From: Viscum album
Taxonomy: Eukaryota; Streptophyta; Magnoliopsida; Santalales; Viscaceae
Direction: 5' to 3'
Length of the DNA: 64,000 nucleotides
NCBI GenBank assembly: GCA_963277665.1
Contig: OY728122.1
Span: 1,981,344,883-1,981,408,882 of the forward strand
In this document: positions 37,341 through 49,074 of the stretch, piece after piece
Layout: each line of letters starts with the position of its first letter
Numbering within the stretch: position 1 is the stretch's first letter
Program-made: the position numbers and the translations under genes
The notes under the pieces: generated by a model
What the model saw: the letters and a program-made list of their open reading frames with translations, nothing else
The model's database searches: none
What the model was told of the DNA's origin: nothing

Positions 37341-38640
37341 TACATTTTCTCAACTCCATAGCAGAAGCAGGCCCCACTCCCCTCTCTAGACCTGCAACAA
37401 CACAACCCCATAGCAACAATAGCAACACACCTCCCCCTCTCCAGACTTGCAACAACACCAACACAAAATCCCCATCCAAAGTATTCAAAATTTAGAATTC
37501 ATTCTAGAATTTAGAAATTTAGAAATTTAGAAAATCAAATTCAATAACACCCATAAGAGAAAAGGCCTACATGTTATAGGAAATGAAATAACACCCATAA
37601 GAGTATTCCAAATTTAGAATCATTCCTCACTCAAACCACAACACCAACACACATAAGAGTATTCAAAATTTAGAATTCATTACTCACTCAAACCACAACA
37701 CCAATACACACAAGAGAAAAAACCTACTTGTTATAGGAAGCACTTGGGATGTTTTGTCATGGTCTTGGGTTGAGTATTTTAAAACCAACAGAAAAACATG
37801 GGTAGAGTGGAAAAGTATCATGATACCCATAATATAGACAATGGTAGTGGTTAGGTTCTTAGACCTAGGATGGGTTCTAGGAAGCACATGGGATTTTTAT
37901 ATTCCTTTAATGATTATGTATCCATGTTTAAATAGTTCCTGATGTGTTAGTGGGAAACATTGGCCAATATCAACATATGAGATGGGTTACCAGAATAGCC
38001 TACATGTTTTTCATAGAATTTTCAATTAGAATAAGGGGGTATGTGGCTAATTGTAAGGTTTTATCCTATGTGTGATGTGAGATGAATCCCCATCTTGGGT
38101 AGTGGGTTTGAATATTCAATTAAGTATTTCATATTGGGTTCCCAAAAGGACTTTGGTTTGGTCCTAGAACCCACTATTTAAGGATGGGATTGAGGTGATT
38201 CATGGGGCTATGGTGTCACCATATGTATTCCTCACCATTGGGGTATTTTTATGAGACAATGAAACTTATTTTTCAAGAATCTATGTGTAGCCCTGTTGAC
38301 CAATTGGTTATATAGTACGCTTGAGTGTTCATAGATTTCATATTAAATCACTATATGATATTTATTTCTTGTATGTTATTATATAGAATGAACGACCCAT
38401 GATTGAGAATTAGAACATGAGTGTTGGTGGATGTTCATGATGGGATGTCGAGACTCATTCCTAATATATGAAAAATATTAAAACTAAGTTAAGCCTTCCT
38501 GATTAAGATTGTATAACTAAAAAATTGATTAATTTCATATGGATATATATGGAGGAAGGGGTTCCTAGCCTGGGTAATGAGAGAGGGATCTAGTTTAGAA
38601 CAAATCAAAACAGAAAATAAAAAAAATAGATGGATAACAT
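37341..38640. other. 3' non-coding part of element D with direct repeats
   Basis: From 37478 to 37740 a 70-90 bp unit (attcaaaatttagaattcatt, actcactcaaaccacaacacc, cacccataagag) recurs two to three times. The rest up to 38640 shows no coding signal and no repeat partner in the window. Confidence 0.5.
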
Positions 38641-38649
38641 TAGGACATA

Positions 38650-38952
38650 CAAATTAGAACTAAATAATTGAGTGGAGGGCTGTCCGAGGGTGGGGGTTGT
38701 CCGGGTGGTGCGTGGGGATGTCCGGGGGGTGGGAGGGCTTTCCAGGTGGTGCAGGGGGCTATCCAGGGGGTGCGGGCCATCTGGGGTAAGGGGCGTTGTC
38801 CGGAGGGTTGGGGGCTGTCAGGGGGTGGGGGTCATCCAGGGTGAGGGGGGGTACTGTTCGGTGGGCGGGGGGGGATGTCCAGTGGGGGGTGTCCAGGGTG
38901 GGGGGCTGTCTAGGGGTGAGGGGGGCTGTTCGGGGTGGGGGGGGGGGGGCTG
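38650..38952. repeat. G-rich tandem tract (ggggctgtccgggg type)
   Basis: Runs of three to ten G on the plus strand alternate with a ctgtccgg or gtccagg core, giving units of about 20-30 bp. It opens long frames on both strands (38672-39019, 38796-39089, 38759-39025) coding for Gly/Arg- or Pro-rich low-complexity strings, which are artefacts. It directly abuts the 343-bp array and can probably form G-quadruplexes. Confidence 0.75.
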
Positions 38953-38954
38953 TC

Positions 38955-40920
38955 CGGATTGCGTTTTCAGCAACCGCGGTCCCACGGAACCTCCGATTGA
39001 TGTGTCGTCTGGCCAATAATTTCACAATTAACCCACTCTTTTTTGTCGTCCAATTTCATGGTATTCTGGGGTCATTCGGCTCGTTTTGACCACCCTACAC
39101 ACGCTTTTCAAGTGCACCAAAAACCTAAAAACACATATTCTACCATGCCGTGAAAACTGCACATCCGAATGATGTGTCTTCTTATCATACACATCACGAA
39201 TAATAATTAGGGTGTTTTCGTGTGATTTCAAGTCATTCTGATATCGTTCATTATGAATTCGACCGTAAAACCCGTTTTTTGGTCATTTACGACATGCAGA
39301 GTGTGTTTTTGGACACCGCAGTCACATGACACCTCTGATTGATGTTTGTTCTACCCAAACATTTCACAATTCACCCACCCTTTGTTTTCATCCGATTTTA
39401 TGGCATTCTGAGGCCGTTCGGCCGGTTTTGACCACCCCACGCATGCTTTTCAAGCGCACCAAACACCTAAAAATGAAATATTCAGTTGTGTCACACAAAC
39501 CGCATGTTCAAATGATGTGTTGTCTCCTCATACACCTCACGAATAATAATTAGTGTGTTTTCGTGTGATTTCAAGTCATTCTGATGTTGTTTGGTATGCA
39601 TTTTACCATTAAAGGCATGTTTTGGCCATTTACAACACACGTAGTGCATTTTCGGCCACCGCGGTCACACGACACCTCCGATTGGAATGTCTTATGTCTG
39701 ACCATTTCACAATTCACCCAACCTTTCTTGTCAGTGGATTTCATGGAATTCTGAGGTCATTCGGTCGGTTTTGACCACCCCACGCATGCTTTTCAAGCGC
39801 GCCAAACACCTAAAATACACATATTCAGTCGTGTAGTGAAAACCGCGTGTCCGAATGATGTGATGTCTCCTCGTACACGTCATGAATAAGAATTAGGGTG
39901 TTTTTTGGGATTTCAAGTCATTACAATGTTGTTCGGTATGCATTTGACAGTTAAACGCATGTTTTGACCATTTACGACACGTGGAGTGCATTTTCAGCCA
40001 CCACGGTCACACGACACCTCTAATTGACATGTCATCTGGCCGACCATTTCACAGTTCACCCACCATTTGTTTTCGTCCGATTTCATGGTATTATGAGGAC
40101 GTTCGGTAGGTTTTGACCACCCCACACATGTTTTTCAAGCGCTCCAAACACCTAAAAAACACATATTCAGTCGTGCCGCACAAACCGCTTTTCTGAATGA
40201 TGTGTCATATTTTCGCACACCTCACGAATAATAATTAGGGTGTTTTTCTGTTCTTTCAATTCATTTTGATTTCGTTGGGTATGTATTTGCCTGTAAAACA
40301 CATGTTTTGGCCATTTACAGCACACAGAGTGCATTTTCAGCCACTACAGTCACACAAAACCTCTGATTGACGTGCCGTCTGGCCGACCATTTCACAATTC
40401 ACCCACCCTTTGTTTTACTCTATTTTAATGTCATTATAAGGTCATTCGTCCGGTTTTGAGCACCCCACGCAAGCTTTTCAAGCACGCCAAACACCAAAGA
40501 AACACATATTCAGTCGTGTCGTGAAAACTGCACGTCCGAATGATGTGTTGTCTCCTCATACACCTCACAAATAAAAAAAATAGGGTGTTTTGTGTGATTT
40601 CAAGTCATTCTGATGTCGTTCGGCATGCATTTGACGGTTAAACACATGTTTTGGCCATTTACGACACGCGGAGTGCATTTTCAGCCATCACAGTCAAAAG
40701 ACACCTCCATTTAATGTGACGTCTAGCCGACCATTTCATAATTCACCCACCTTTTGTTGTTGTCCGATTTCATGGCATTTTGAGGTCGTTCGGCAGGTTT
40801 TGACCACCCCACGCATGCTTTTCTAGTGCGCCAAACACCTAAAAACACATATTTAGTTGTGCCACGCAAATCATGCATCTGAATGATGTGTCATCTCCTC
40901 ATAGACCTCACGAATGACCC
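38955..40920. repeat. Array of ~343-bp tandem units, about 5.7 copies
   Basis: The phrase ttcacaattcaccca recurs at 39021, 39363, 39706, 40048, 40391 and 40735, a spacing of 342-344 bp. Each unit also holds an acacctccgattgacgtg...gtctggcc block, a ggttttgaccaccccacgcatg block, an aaacacctaaaaacacatattcag block and a cacctcacgaataataattaggg block. Units differ by scattered, mostly transition changes. GC content is clearly above the surroundings. No open frame persists across units. The array probably lies in an LTR, because a primer-site remnant follows downstream at 41432. Confidence 0.9.
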
Positions 40921-41345
40921 ATGGATTATTGTGTTATTGTATCAAGACAATCTGAATACGTTTGGTTGGTTTTTCATATGCAAGTTTTTTTTACATAAAA
41001 GTGTGTACATTTTAAACCAAAAAGAGACATTTAGAGTGATACCAACCACCCCATGACTTGGATTGAGCCGGTCTTGTCTTTTACACGTATAAAATGACCA
41101 TGGGATCATTTTCCTAAAGTATCAACACAATCCAAATATGTTTGGTCTATTTTTCATATGTTAGTTGTTGTTTTCAATTAAAATGTAGTCCATTTCAAAT
41201 CAATGTGAGAAACTTTTAGTGATGTTGGCCACACTATGTCTTGGAATGAGACAGAGTTGACTCGTACCCATCACAAATGACCAATGTATCGTTGTCCCAA
41301 TGTATCAACACAATCTAAATGTGTTTGATCTATTTTTCGTATGTC
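40913..41345. repeat. ~183-bp tandem repeat, about 2.4 copies
   Basis: The block aatgacccatgg...tatcaacacaatcnaaatntgtttggtntatttttcatatg occurs at about 40913, 41093 and 41276 (spacing 180-183). It starts where the 343-bp array ends, so two unrelated tandem arrays abut. Confidence 0.75.
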
Positions 41346-41431
41346 AATTGTTGTTTTCATTGTTTTATCCCACCTATATTGGGCTAGCTCAGGTAATAGG
41401 TCTAGATGGCCTTGGTTTGTCTATTGAAATT

Positions 41432-41445
41432 TGGTATTAGAGGCC
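41432..41445 (+). promoter_or_regulatory. Retrotransposon primer binding site remnant
   Basis: tggtattagaggcc differs from the tRNA-iMet site tggtatcagagc by a C-to-T transition plus an inserted G. It suggests that the upstream DNA, including both tandem arrays, is or was an LTR on the plus strand. Confidence 0.55.
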
Positions 41446-42440
41446 TTACTCAGCTAGAAGTGTTTCAACAATTCCTATGTTGATTTTATGTCTTGGTTAG
41501 ACAGTATTAGGATCATTGGAATTTGGATAGTAGGTGTGGAAGAGGGGCTGAACATCTCACTCCCATTATTGAATCAGAGTTGTAATAGGTGACTGGAAAA
41601 ATGATTACAGATTCCATGATTGAGTTTCTAGGATATTTTGAAAAAATAATATTTGGGTTTTAATTTAATTATCCTATCTAGAATGTCTGAGGACTTGGTT
41701 TTTGTAAGGTCGTTTGAATAAACTTAGTGGGTATTTTATTTATATGGTCTTCTTCCAATTAATGGGTATTTCTCTTTAATTGTAGAATTCATGACTACTA
41801 TAAATTATTTTTGTTTTAAATAATTTTTTATAATTTTTTTTAGTTTGATTGTTTTGGAATTATCTCTTAGATGATTTTTTTCTATCTTGTGTTTAGAAGA
41901 AAATTCTTACATGATGATATCTTTGAAATATATTATGGTTAACCACAATGTAAGTTCCGCAGGAAGATCCTCCAACAGACCCATCTTTGGATGAGGTAAA
42001 GATCCATATAATTAAAACTCTAGGGTGATTTTTCCCAATAATCCTAGTATATAAATTGGATCATGGATTTGAATTTACCAAGTAGCATCCACATGTATTC
42101 TGTATTGATAGTGGACAACACGATTCTATGGAGTGGCTTGAACTGATTGAGAGGGTCTTCAAATTTTTTGAAGAGCCCTAAGTATTATCATGTGGATTTT
42201 TTCACATATATTCTCAAGGGACCAGAATGAATATGTTGGGATTCTATTGTGTAGGTTTGAGATGGGACTAAGTGAGGATGTTTTGTTGATGATAGTTCTT
42301 TTTAGCCTTCCAACATTCATGGAGGTATTGCATAATGTTTATTTTTCTAAAGAAAACATATTTGGAAGGATAGACATTGGAGGAGATTTAGTGGATGCAA
42401 TAATTATTCAAAGTTATTATTTTGGTTATAAAAGGCTGTA
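41446..42440 (+). pseudogene. gag: Possible Ty3/gypsy gag remnant
   Basis: Downstream of the primer-site remnant, the plus strand near 42130-42178 reads SMEWLELIERVFKFFEEP and then a stop. That resembles the start of the plant Ty3/gypsy Gag core ('a..Wl..iE.iF..l'). The open frame at 42190-42441 follows but I cannot read a conserved motif in it. Spacing from the primer site (about 0.7 kb) is compatible with a gag leader. No protease, RT or integrase follows, and the minus-strand CACTA gene begins at about 42745, so the retroelement is truncated. The call is tentative. Confidence 0.4.
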
Positions 42441-42744
42441 AAAAAAGTGTCCAGTGTCCTACATGACCTATTCCAGGGGCTTCTATAAAGAACCAACATG
42501 TTATTTTCTAACCGTGAGGCATAGTTTTTTTACAACCATGAAGAATAGTGTTTTTCTACGCCGACCGGGGTTCCAAACTCTGAAAAAGCCTTAGAATCCC
42601 CATAAACCATTATAACATCATAAGGCTTCCATATTTGGTCAAAAAAAGAGTTATACTGAATTAAAAAATATCCATACGAGAGTGAAAAACCATGTTAAAA
42701 AATAAAGAGTTATACTGAATTAAAAAATGTAATGGATCAATCTT

Positions 42745-45095
42745 ACCCTGATCACCATCACCACTGTCGTCATCAGCCTCATACTCACCATAATCTATGT
42801 CCTTGTCATCATCTTAGTCATCATCCCCATGCTCATCCTTGGCCCCATCCTCGCCGTCGGCCCCATCCTCACCCTCGGCCCCATCCTCGCCCTCGTCCTC
42901 GTCCTCATCCTTGCCCTTGTCCTCTTCATCATCCTCGTCATCACCAAGAACATCATCATCTTGAGTGCCACTAGAAATTCTACCTGGTGGATTGGATAAT
43001 GCACCCATCGATGACATATATTTCTGAAAATCCGTCTTGGCCTCTGCTGGAAGTGATTAAGATATTGCTTTGATCAGTTTCATAAATTATTTATCCCTCA
43101 TTTGAACATGTTCTTCCAACTCTGTGACCCTTTTATTGGACTGTATTTCATGGTCCTTAACCTGTTCCAACTCAGTGCTAATATAATGGATACCTGGAGA
43201 GGACCAATACCTCGTCGGGATTATATTCTTACCAGTTTGGCAGCATACTCAACCAAAGTGCTCATCTCCCAAAACTTGATATAAATGATCATGTGGCCCT
43301 AAATTGTCAGAATGCTAGGAATCAAGGGCATATAAATAATCCTATTAAAAATATTTATAGATTATTAAATTTAAAAATAGATATTAAACTTTGAAATAAA
43401 CAAATTAAAGCTTATAATCTTTTCTTGGGTCAGTTCATTAACCGTAGTTCAATATTTTTTTCTTCTACTCGAGAAAAACAATTTTGCTCGAGGGATACAT
43501 CCTTCAATATTCAATTTGTGCTTCTGTAATGACATTGAAACAATATAAAGTGAATGTATAATCATATATTCAATATTCCATAAATCACATAATTTAAATA
43601 GGAAACAATAAAAAGGGAAAGTCCTAAAGAAAAATTATAAACAACTATATCGTACTAGCTGCCTCTCGTGATCTGACATAGTTGTGCACCCCAAAGTGTC
43701 GAGGTATTTCTTTGAATCAATGTTTTTGTATGTTTTTTTTCAGAAGATTCCTATATAATGTTTAATAATAAATAAGATAATATTAATTCAAAATATGAAA
43801 AATGTCATTTAAATACCTCAAATGGGATTAATACCTTAAATTTGGCAGTCGCCCAATTGGTAATCATTTCACGATATTTCTCTATCGGGCAGTCATCCAC
43901 AATAGGTAATGTCTCCAACTCCATTCCCACTCTATCACACTATCCAACATACAAATCATGCTTATAAGCTCACTAAGGCTCTCCTAGCTCCTTTAAATGT
44001 GATGTTCATGCACCTTCACCATCAGGGAAGTTAAACCAAAGCTGAAACCCAATAGATTAATTCATATAAATACAAAACAATATTACATTAAATCTAATAT
44101 ATTTTTTACCCATATTTGTGCCCATGAATTATCCTTGACTTTGTGTGGCAGAAGTCTCCAAGAGAGAGGTCTGACCCAAATGATGTCAGAGTATTTGGCT
44201 AGGTTTGCCAAAAAACCCAACATTCCTACCCAGATTTATCAATCATATTTACATCATCGTTGTATTCAACCATCAACTATTCATGGTTGTTCCATACCAC
44301 ATTCAAGCGAGTACACCCCCTCCCCCGCCTCCTATCCTTAGATGAATATGTTATTAAAGAAAAAAATATCAGTACCAGTTATAATAAAAATAAATTTTGG
44401 TATAAAAATTTGTTAGAGTTATATATATATACTTGTGGTAGTCGGATCAATGGGCATCAATGGATGTGCATAAGTTGAAGGAATATCCTATACAGGTGGA
44501 GTGTCCTTCATTGTACGCTCCTCATCCACATACTATGTCGAAGTAGGAGTCGAAGAAGGTGGAATATAATAGCTCGGAGATAATGAACTAGACGCAAAAG
44601 ATGATGGCACAAACATCTGGCCAACTGGTAGTGTAAACCTCAGAGGCCTAAATATCCCATGTGTCCTTAAAGACACACTAGGATCAAAATGGGGTTTAGA
44701 AGATACGTCTATAGTAGGGGCATTGTCCAATCGGGTATGACCAGTGGATCGTCTAAATCTCACACCACGAGCCCTCGTACCACTGGCCTCAGTACCGGGA
44801 CCGCCATATGATAGTCTAACTCTGAAACCACCCCCCTCCTACCACTAGCCTCTGTACTGGGAGAAATATCATGCTCTTGGTCAAATATCTCTCATCTAGG
44901 GTGTGGATCCTGAAAAAAATATTAACACAAAAGTAAACACATTATATTATATGTTACTGAAATATATATATTTGAAATAAAATACTCAAAACAGGGATGA
45001 GTGGAGGAACGCCCATCTGTGTCATATGACGATTATTTTCTTTCAACTTTTTCTGCTGTATCTCTTCAATGAGTGCCATTTCCAACAATGGAAAC
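42745..45095 (-). pseudogene. Transposase_24 (Ptta/En/Spm)-type second gene of element D
   Basis: Read on the minus strand after TNP2. A Pro/Ser/Thr- and Arg-rich N-terminal part (44533-44930) is followed by worn core blocks: LWFNFPDGEGA near 44030, then PIEKYREMITNWATAKFK near 43850-43910, which resembles the 'v....W..Lv.yW.s...k' core of the family. Next come QVLGDEHFG, a stop, and IIPTRYWSS near 43200-43280, like the 'eVlGpEhpGrvRg.G.g.tPt' region. A coiled coil (ISTELEQVKDHEIQ and VTELEEHVQM, about 43095-43180) comes next. The C-terminal exon is very acidic (42748-43017, runs of Asp and Glu) and ends at a CAG/GTAAG donor. These proteins are thought to bind the subterminal repeats. Stops make it inactive. 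Confidence 0.6.
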
Positions 45096-45135
45096 AAATA
45101 TGGTAGTAATTAGAAACAGATAACTAATGTGTAAC

Positions 45136-46686
45136 CTAAAAAAATATAGGAAAACCATTTTGATAAAAAAACATAAAGAAAAAGATTATTTGTGGTGGTT
45201 GGAAGGTAAGTACTAGGATACACACTCTTAATGATGTAGGTGAAACATGTAGGTGAGAACACGACTGTATGATTCTATATATTTCCCACCACAACTTCAG
45301 GTTCACAATCAAATCTAAAAATTGAGCTATTGGAGTCATCATAAGTAATAAACCGATTGCTTCCAATTGATGTAGGGATAGTGTCAACTTCATCATCACC
45401 ATCATCAAAAACATATATGAGATTTACTTTAATAATTACACCAAATTTAGGATGATGATTATCTTTGACATAAAAAACTTGTTTCACCATTGGTGTCAAT
45501 ACATATGGTTCATCGGTGGCAAGAGTGTGAGTCATGTCAATAACTCAAAATCCACACTCATCAATAAAGGTTCCTTGCCTCTTAAGTGAATCAAACCATT
45601 GACATTTCATCATCGTGACTCGACCATGCGAGTAATAATCCAAAATAATTATTTTCTCCATGACTCCATAACAAGCTAAATTTTCAAATTGGTGTCTATT
45701 ATTCGATGAACTAGCATAACAGTCTGTTGCGGAAGTTAGAAAAACACTATCATGTTGTGTTCTCATGTTTCTTGCTCGTTCAGTGATAATAAATTTGTTT
45801 CCATTGATCACAAGTGATTTACAAGCACAAACCATGGTATTAGGACCAAAAGCCGAAGCTCTTATATCCTCAGAAATAGAGTATGTAGGGAAACTCAATA
45901 CCGGAAATATAAACAAATAGTAAACATAATTAAATATTAGTTTTATTTAGTTATTACAGAAATATTTTTACCTTCAATTTCAACCAAGAAGAAAAACCTT
46001 TGCTATGAAAAGTCTCTTTCAATTTCAAAGATAAAGAATGATCATTTCTATATATCAATTCTTTATGTTCCCTGTAGATAAAAATAATAATAGTTTTACA
46101 AATATTTAAAATTACAAGATATAAGATAAGAGATACATGTACAATTTACTTACTTGATATACTCATCGAAAAAATCACAATTGAACAACATTGTGTGATG
46201 TGCCATATCTCGCTCTTCAGGGATTAATGTCGTCAATGTATATGATCCCAGAATTCCACCTATCTGAGGGAGTGATGGAAAAATGGGTTAAATTTTATCA
46301 TATTGTTCTTCTTCATTTCTCATTGGTCTGTTTATTCTCGAAGTAAGATCAAACAAATACATTGAGAAGAAATCCATACATTCTTGAGCCATGTAACCGT
46401 TCAAAGATTTAATCTTCAAATCCTTTCTATTGACCCATTTTGATATATTTCTTGAATAGCCATAAGGAACATTAATAGTCTCTAGCGCTTCTAGAAATTG
46501 ATTTTTTTTCAGCAGGTGTCATCACATAAGAAGCACATGGAACTTTCCATTTACTTTCACTGATATAGACATGATGCAATTTTGGTCTGATCCCCCAATC
46601 TACCAAGTCACGCTAGGATCGTAATTCATCTTTTTTTCTTCCCCTTGAAATTTAGAAGAATCAAAAGAAACATTTCACATATATTA
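45136..46686 (-). pseudogene. TNP2-type CACTA transposase, 3' part
   Basis: This half continues the transposase after the solo LTR. On the minus strand, 46200-46440 reads WVNRKDLKIKSLNGYMAQE, then CMDFFSMYLFDLTSRINRPM, a stop, PIFPSLPQIGGILGSYTLTT and HHTMLFNCDFFDEYI. That is the region after the DDE domain (DUF4218 type). A GTAAGT donor near 46153, an acceptor (ctacag near 46078) and a short exon REHKELIYRNDHS follow. The exon at 45545-45916 carries LSFPTYSISEDIRASAFGP and the DUF4216-like KCQWFDSL...DECGF. After an in-frame stop, 45275-45535 gives EPYVLTPMVKQVFYVKD. Domain order matches full-length TNP2 proteins. The gene is broken by stops and by the LTR insertion. Confidence 0.85.
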
Positions 46687-47844
46687 TGTAAAGACCCGTA
46701 AAATTCAAGGGAAATTTTTTCTTATTTTTCTTTAGAATTTTACAAGAGCGCGGTTTCTGACGGCACCTGATTCCGAGGCCCGGAGTGCCCGGAATTAATT
46801 TCCAAAGTTTGGCTCGGGTACGTTCAGTGAACGAACGAGCGGGAATTCCTAACTTTTGATCCGGTGCTCGGAATTGAAATCTGAGGGCACCGATGAAACC
46901 GCAGCACCGGTAATTGCTTAAGAGGACTTTTTCCGAAGGTGCGTTTGCTGAGGAGGAGTTGTTAAAAAAAGGGGGAGTTAAATGTGAAGTAATAAAATTG
47001 TGTTACAATTTTATTTCATATTCTAAGTTGTTAACCTATGTGTGGAAGTTGGGTGGGACCTACTTGTTGTTAACTACCCTTGAGAGAATAAAGGTGGGGT
47101 GGGGCCCACACGAGCCCAACCCCTCACCTTCCCTAACTCCTCTAAACCCCCCCACTTAAGATGTGTAACTCATCTTAACCTTTAAACTTCCCATTAATTG
47201 GGTGACTTTCCCTCTCCTCACTTTAATTATGCCAACACACTAATCCAATTAATGGAATTAAGTTTTTGAATTTTGAACTCATAGAATGACTTAATAAAAT
47301 AAGAATAGCTTATTTTATTTTTGGGGGTTAGATTGGTTGTGTTGAGGATTGGAGGAGAGAGCTCTAAGTCTCTTGAAGAACTTCATCTTCTCCGGCGAAG
47401 AACGTCTTCATCCTCAACGAAGAACGACAACACTTCGTCAAGGATCATCGACTCGGCGACCCGGTATCTTCGGACCTCTTCTTCCTCCTCGGACCTTCTT
47501 CGTCGGCAAACGAAGAACCGCCAACGTCTTGTCTCTTCGGGCATATCTCTTCGTCAACGGATTTGACGAACGACGACCGCGACGCCCGACCTCCGCGACG
47601 CCGTCTTCCGCGGGACGTAGACGATTCTTCGAATCTTAAACCCGAGGTAGGGGTTGTTGTTTTCATTTTGGTTTCCTTATTCCTTTCTTGCTCGTGGATC
47701 GCATGTCTACGTGAGGCATTTAAATATTTTATTTAAGTGTTATAGTTAACGCGAGGGGGGCCGGACCGCACGAACACGGCCGAACCCCCCCCCCCCCCTC
47801 CATCGTTCTTGTTTAATTATTTTGCGGAGGAAAGCAAGTGGCGT

Positions 47845-48118
47845 GGTGCCGTCGCACCACGTGGATGATCGTGCAGATATCTTACGCGATGCCGTCGCGC
47901 GCACCTTGGAAGAAACAACAAGAACACGACGCCGTCGCGCCGCGTTGAATGAATATCAAAGCACGGCGAAGGGGCGCGGTGCCGTCGCACCGCGCCGGAT
48001 GACGAACGCCGCGGCCGGTTCCGGGCCGCGGCGGGACGAGAAGACCGCGGCCGGTTCCGGGCCGCGGTGGGACGAGGAGACCGCGGCCGGTTCCGGGCCG
48101 CGGCGGAAGAGAAGACCG
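47845..48118. repeat. GC-rich short tandem repeats in the solo LTR
   Basis: Two arrays abut. The first has four gccgtcgc-centred hairpin-like units (ggtgccgtcgcacc type) near 47849, 47891, 47930 and 47981. The second has three 36-bp units with ccgcggccggttccgg at 48009, 48045 and 48081. A run of 14 or more C lies just upstream near 47787. Confidence 0.75.
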
Positions 48119-48499
48119 GCGGCCGGGCCGCCGGCGTCGGAAGCCGAAGAGGGGACCGGAAATTCCGGTCCCGTTGGAGAAAACCGGCCGGCCAGCTGGC
48201 CGGCCGGATGCCGTTAAACCGGGGAATTAATTCCCCGACCAGCTGGCTAAACCCCCCTCTTAAAGAGCGGGGGCGGTTTATTTAAAGGGAGGGGGCAGCC
48301 GGCCCCCTCGGTTCCGCACCAGCAGGCCCCCCACGTGGGGGGGGCTTCTTTAAAAAATGGGGCGCGGCCCTTGTGTCGCGCCGCCCTTCAAAAAACCGCG
48401 GGGCTTAGCCCCCGCGTGCGCCGCCACCTCGCGGCGCCCGGCCGCCGCGGCCCGCCGCGCCGCCGCCGCGCCGCCGCCCCCCGCGCCGCCCAGGGGGGG

Positions 48500-48990
48500 T
48501 CGGGCCGGGTCGGCCCGGACCCGGACCCCCCTGTTTCGGACCAGTTTTGGTTTTTCGCTCATAACTTGAGCCTCGGACCTCCGATCGACGAACCGTCAGC
48601 GGCAACGCGATCCTTCGATCGAGACGGCCGTTTCGGTATATCGCACTCAAGGTTTCGGTTAACTTTGAGTTCGGCCGGGTTGGTTCGTTCACGAAACCAA
48701 CCGGGCCTTCGGAGCGGAAACGCTCATATCTTGAGCTACGGACGTCCGATTGACGTGCCGTCAGTCGCGTAGTGTTCCTCTTAGTGAGACGGATCTTTTG
48801 GCATACTCCGCCCGAGGTTTGGACGCAGGTGGAGTACGGTCGGGTTGGTTTTGCCTTAAAAACCAACCGGGCCCCGGAGACGAAAATGCCAATAACTCTC
48901 AGACCGGTCGTCCGATCGACGCGCCGTCTGTTGCGTTGAGTTCCTGTTGGCGATACGGAACTTTTGGATACATCAACTTCGGTCTTCGTG
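48500..48990. repeat. ~165-bp triplicated unit in the solo LTR
   Basis: tccgatygac recurs at 48580, 48745 and 48911 (spacing 165-166). Each lies in a block of cgctcatatcttgagc-type text, a ccgtcagt/ccgtctgt tail and a gggttggttcg or gggttggtttt stretch with its complement aaccaaccgggcc. The tccgattgacgtgccgtc core is shared with the 343-bp array at 38955-40920. Confidence 0.75.
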
Positions 48991-49074
48991 ACAGTTGATG
49001 TATCAGCCTCTCGGCTCGTGGAGCGGACCCTCCGTACGAGCTTGCCGTGTGCGGGAACCCTAGTGCTGGCTGCG

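Noticed and set aside
38672..39089. Overlapping Gly-rich and Pro-rich open frames on both strands
   Set aside because: Products of a G-rich tandem tract without stop codons; low complexity and no family features.
38955..40920. CRISPR-like or coding repeat array
   Set aside because: Units are 343 bp with no spacer and repeat structure, drift by scattered substitutions and have no shared reading frame; it is a satellite-type array in a plant genome.
42732..42974. His/Pro-rich plus-strand frame
   Set aside because: It is the shadow of the acidic minus-strand exon of the CACTA second gene.
47321..48998. Several open frames of 70-150 codons in the GC-rich block
   Set aside because: The block is an LTR by its ends and target duplication; the frames overlap on both strands and reflect high GC and tandem repeats.
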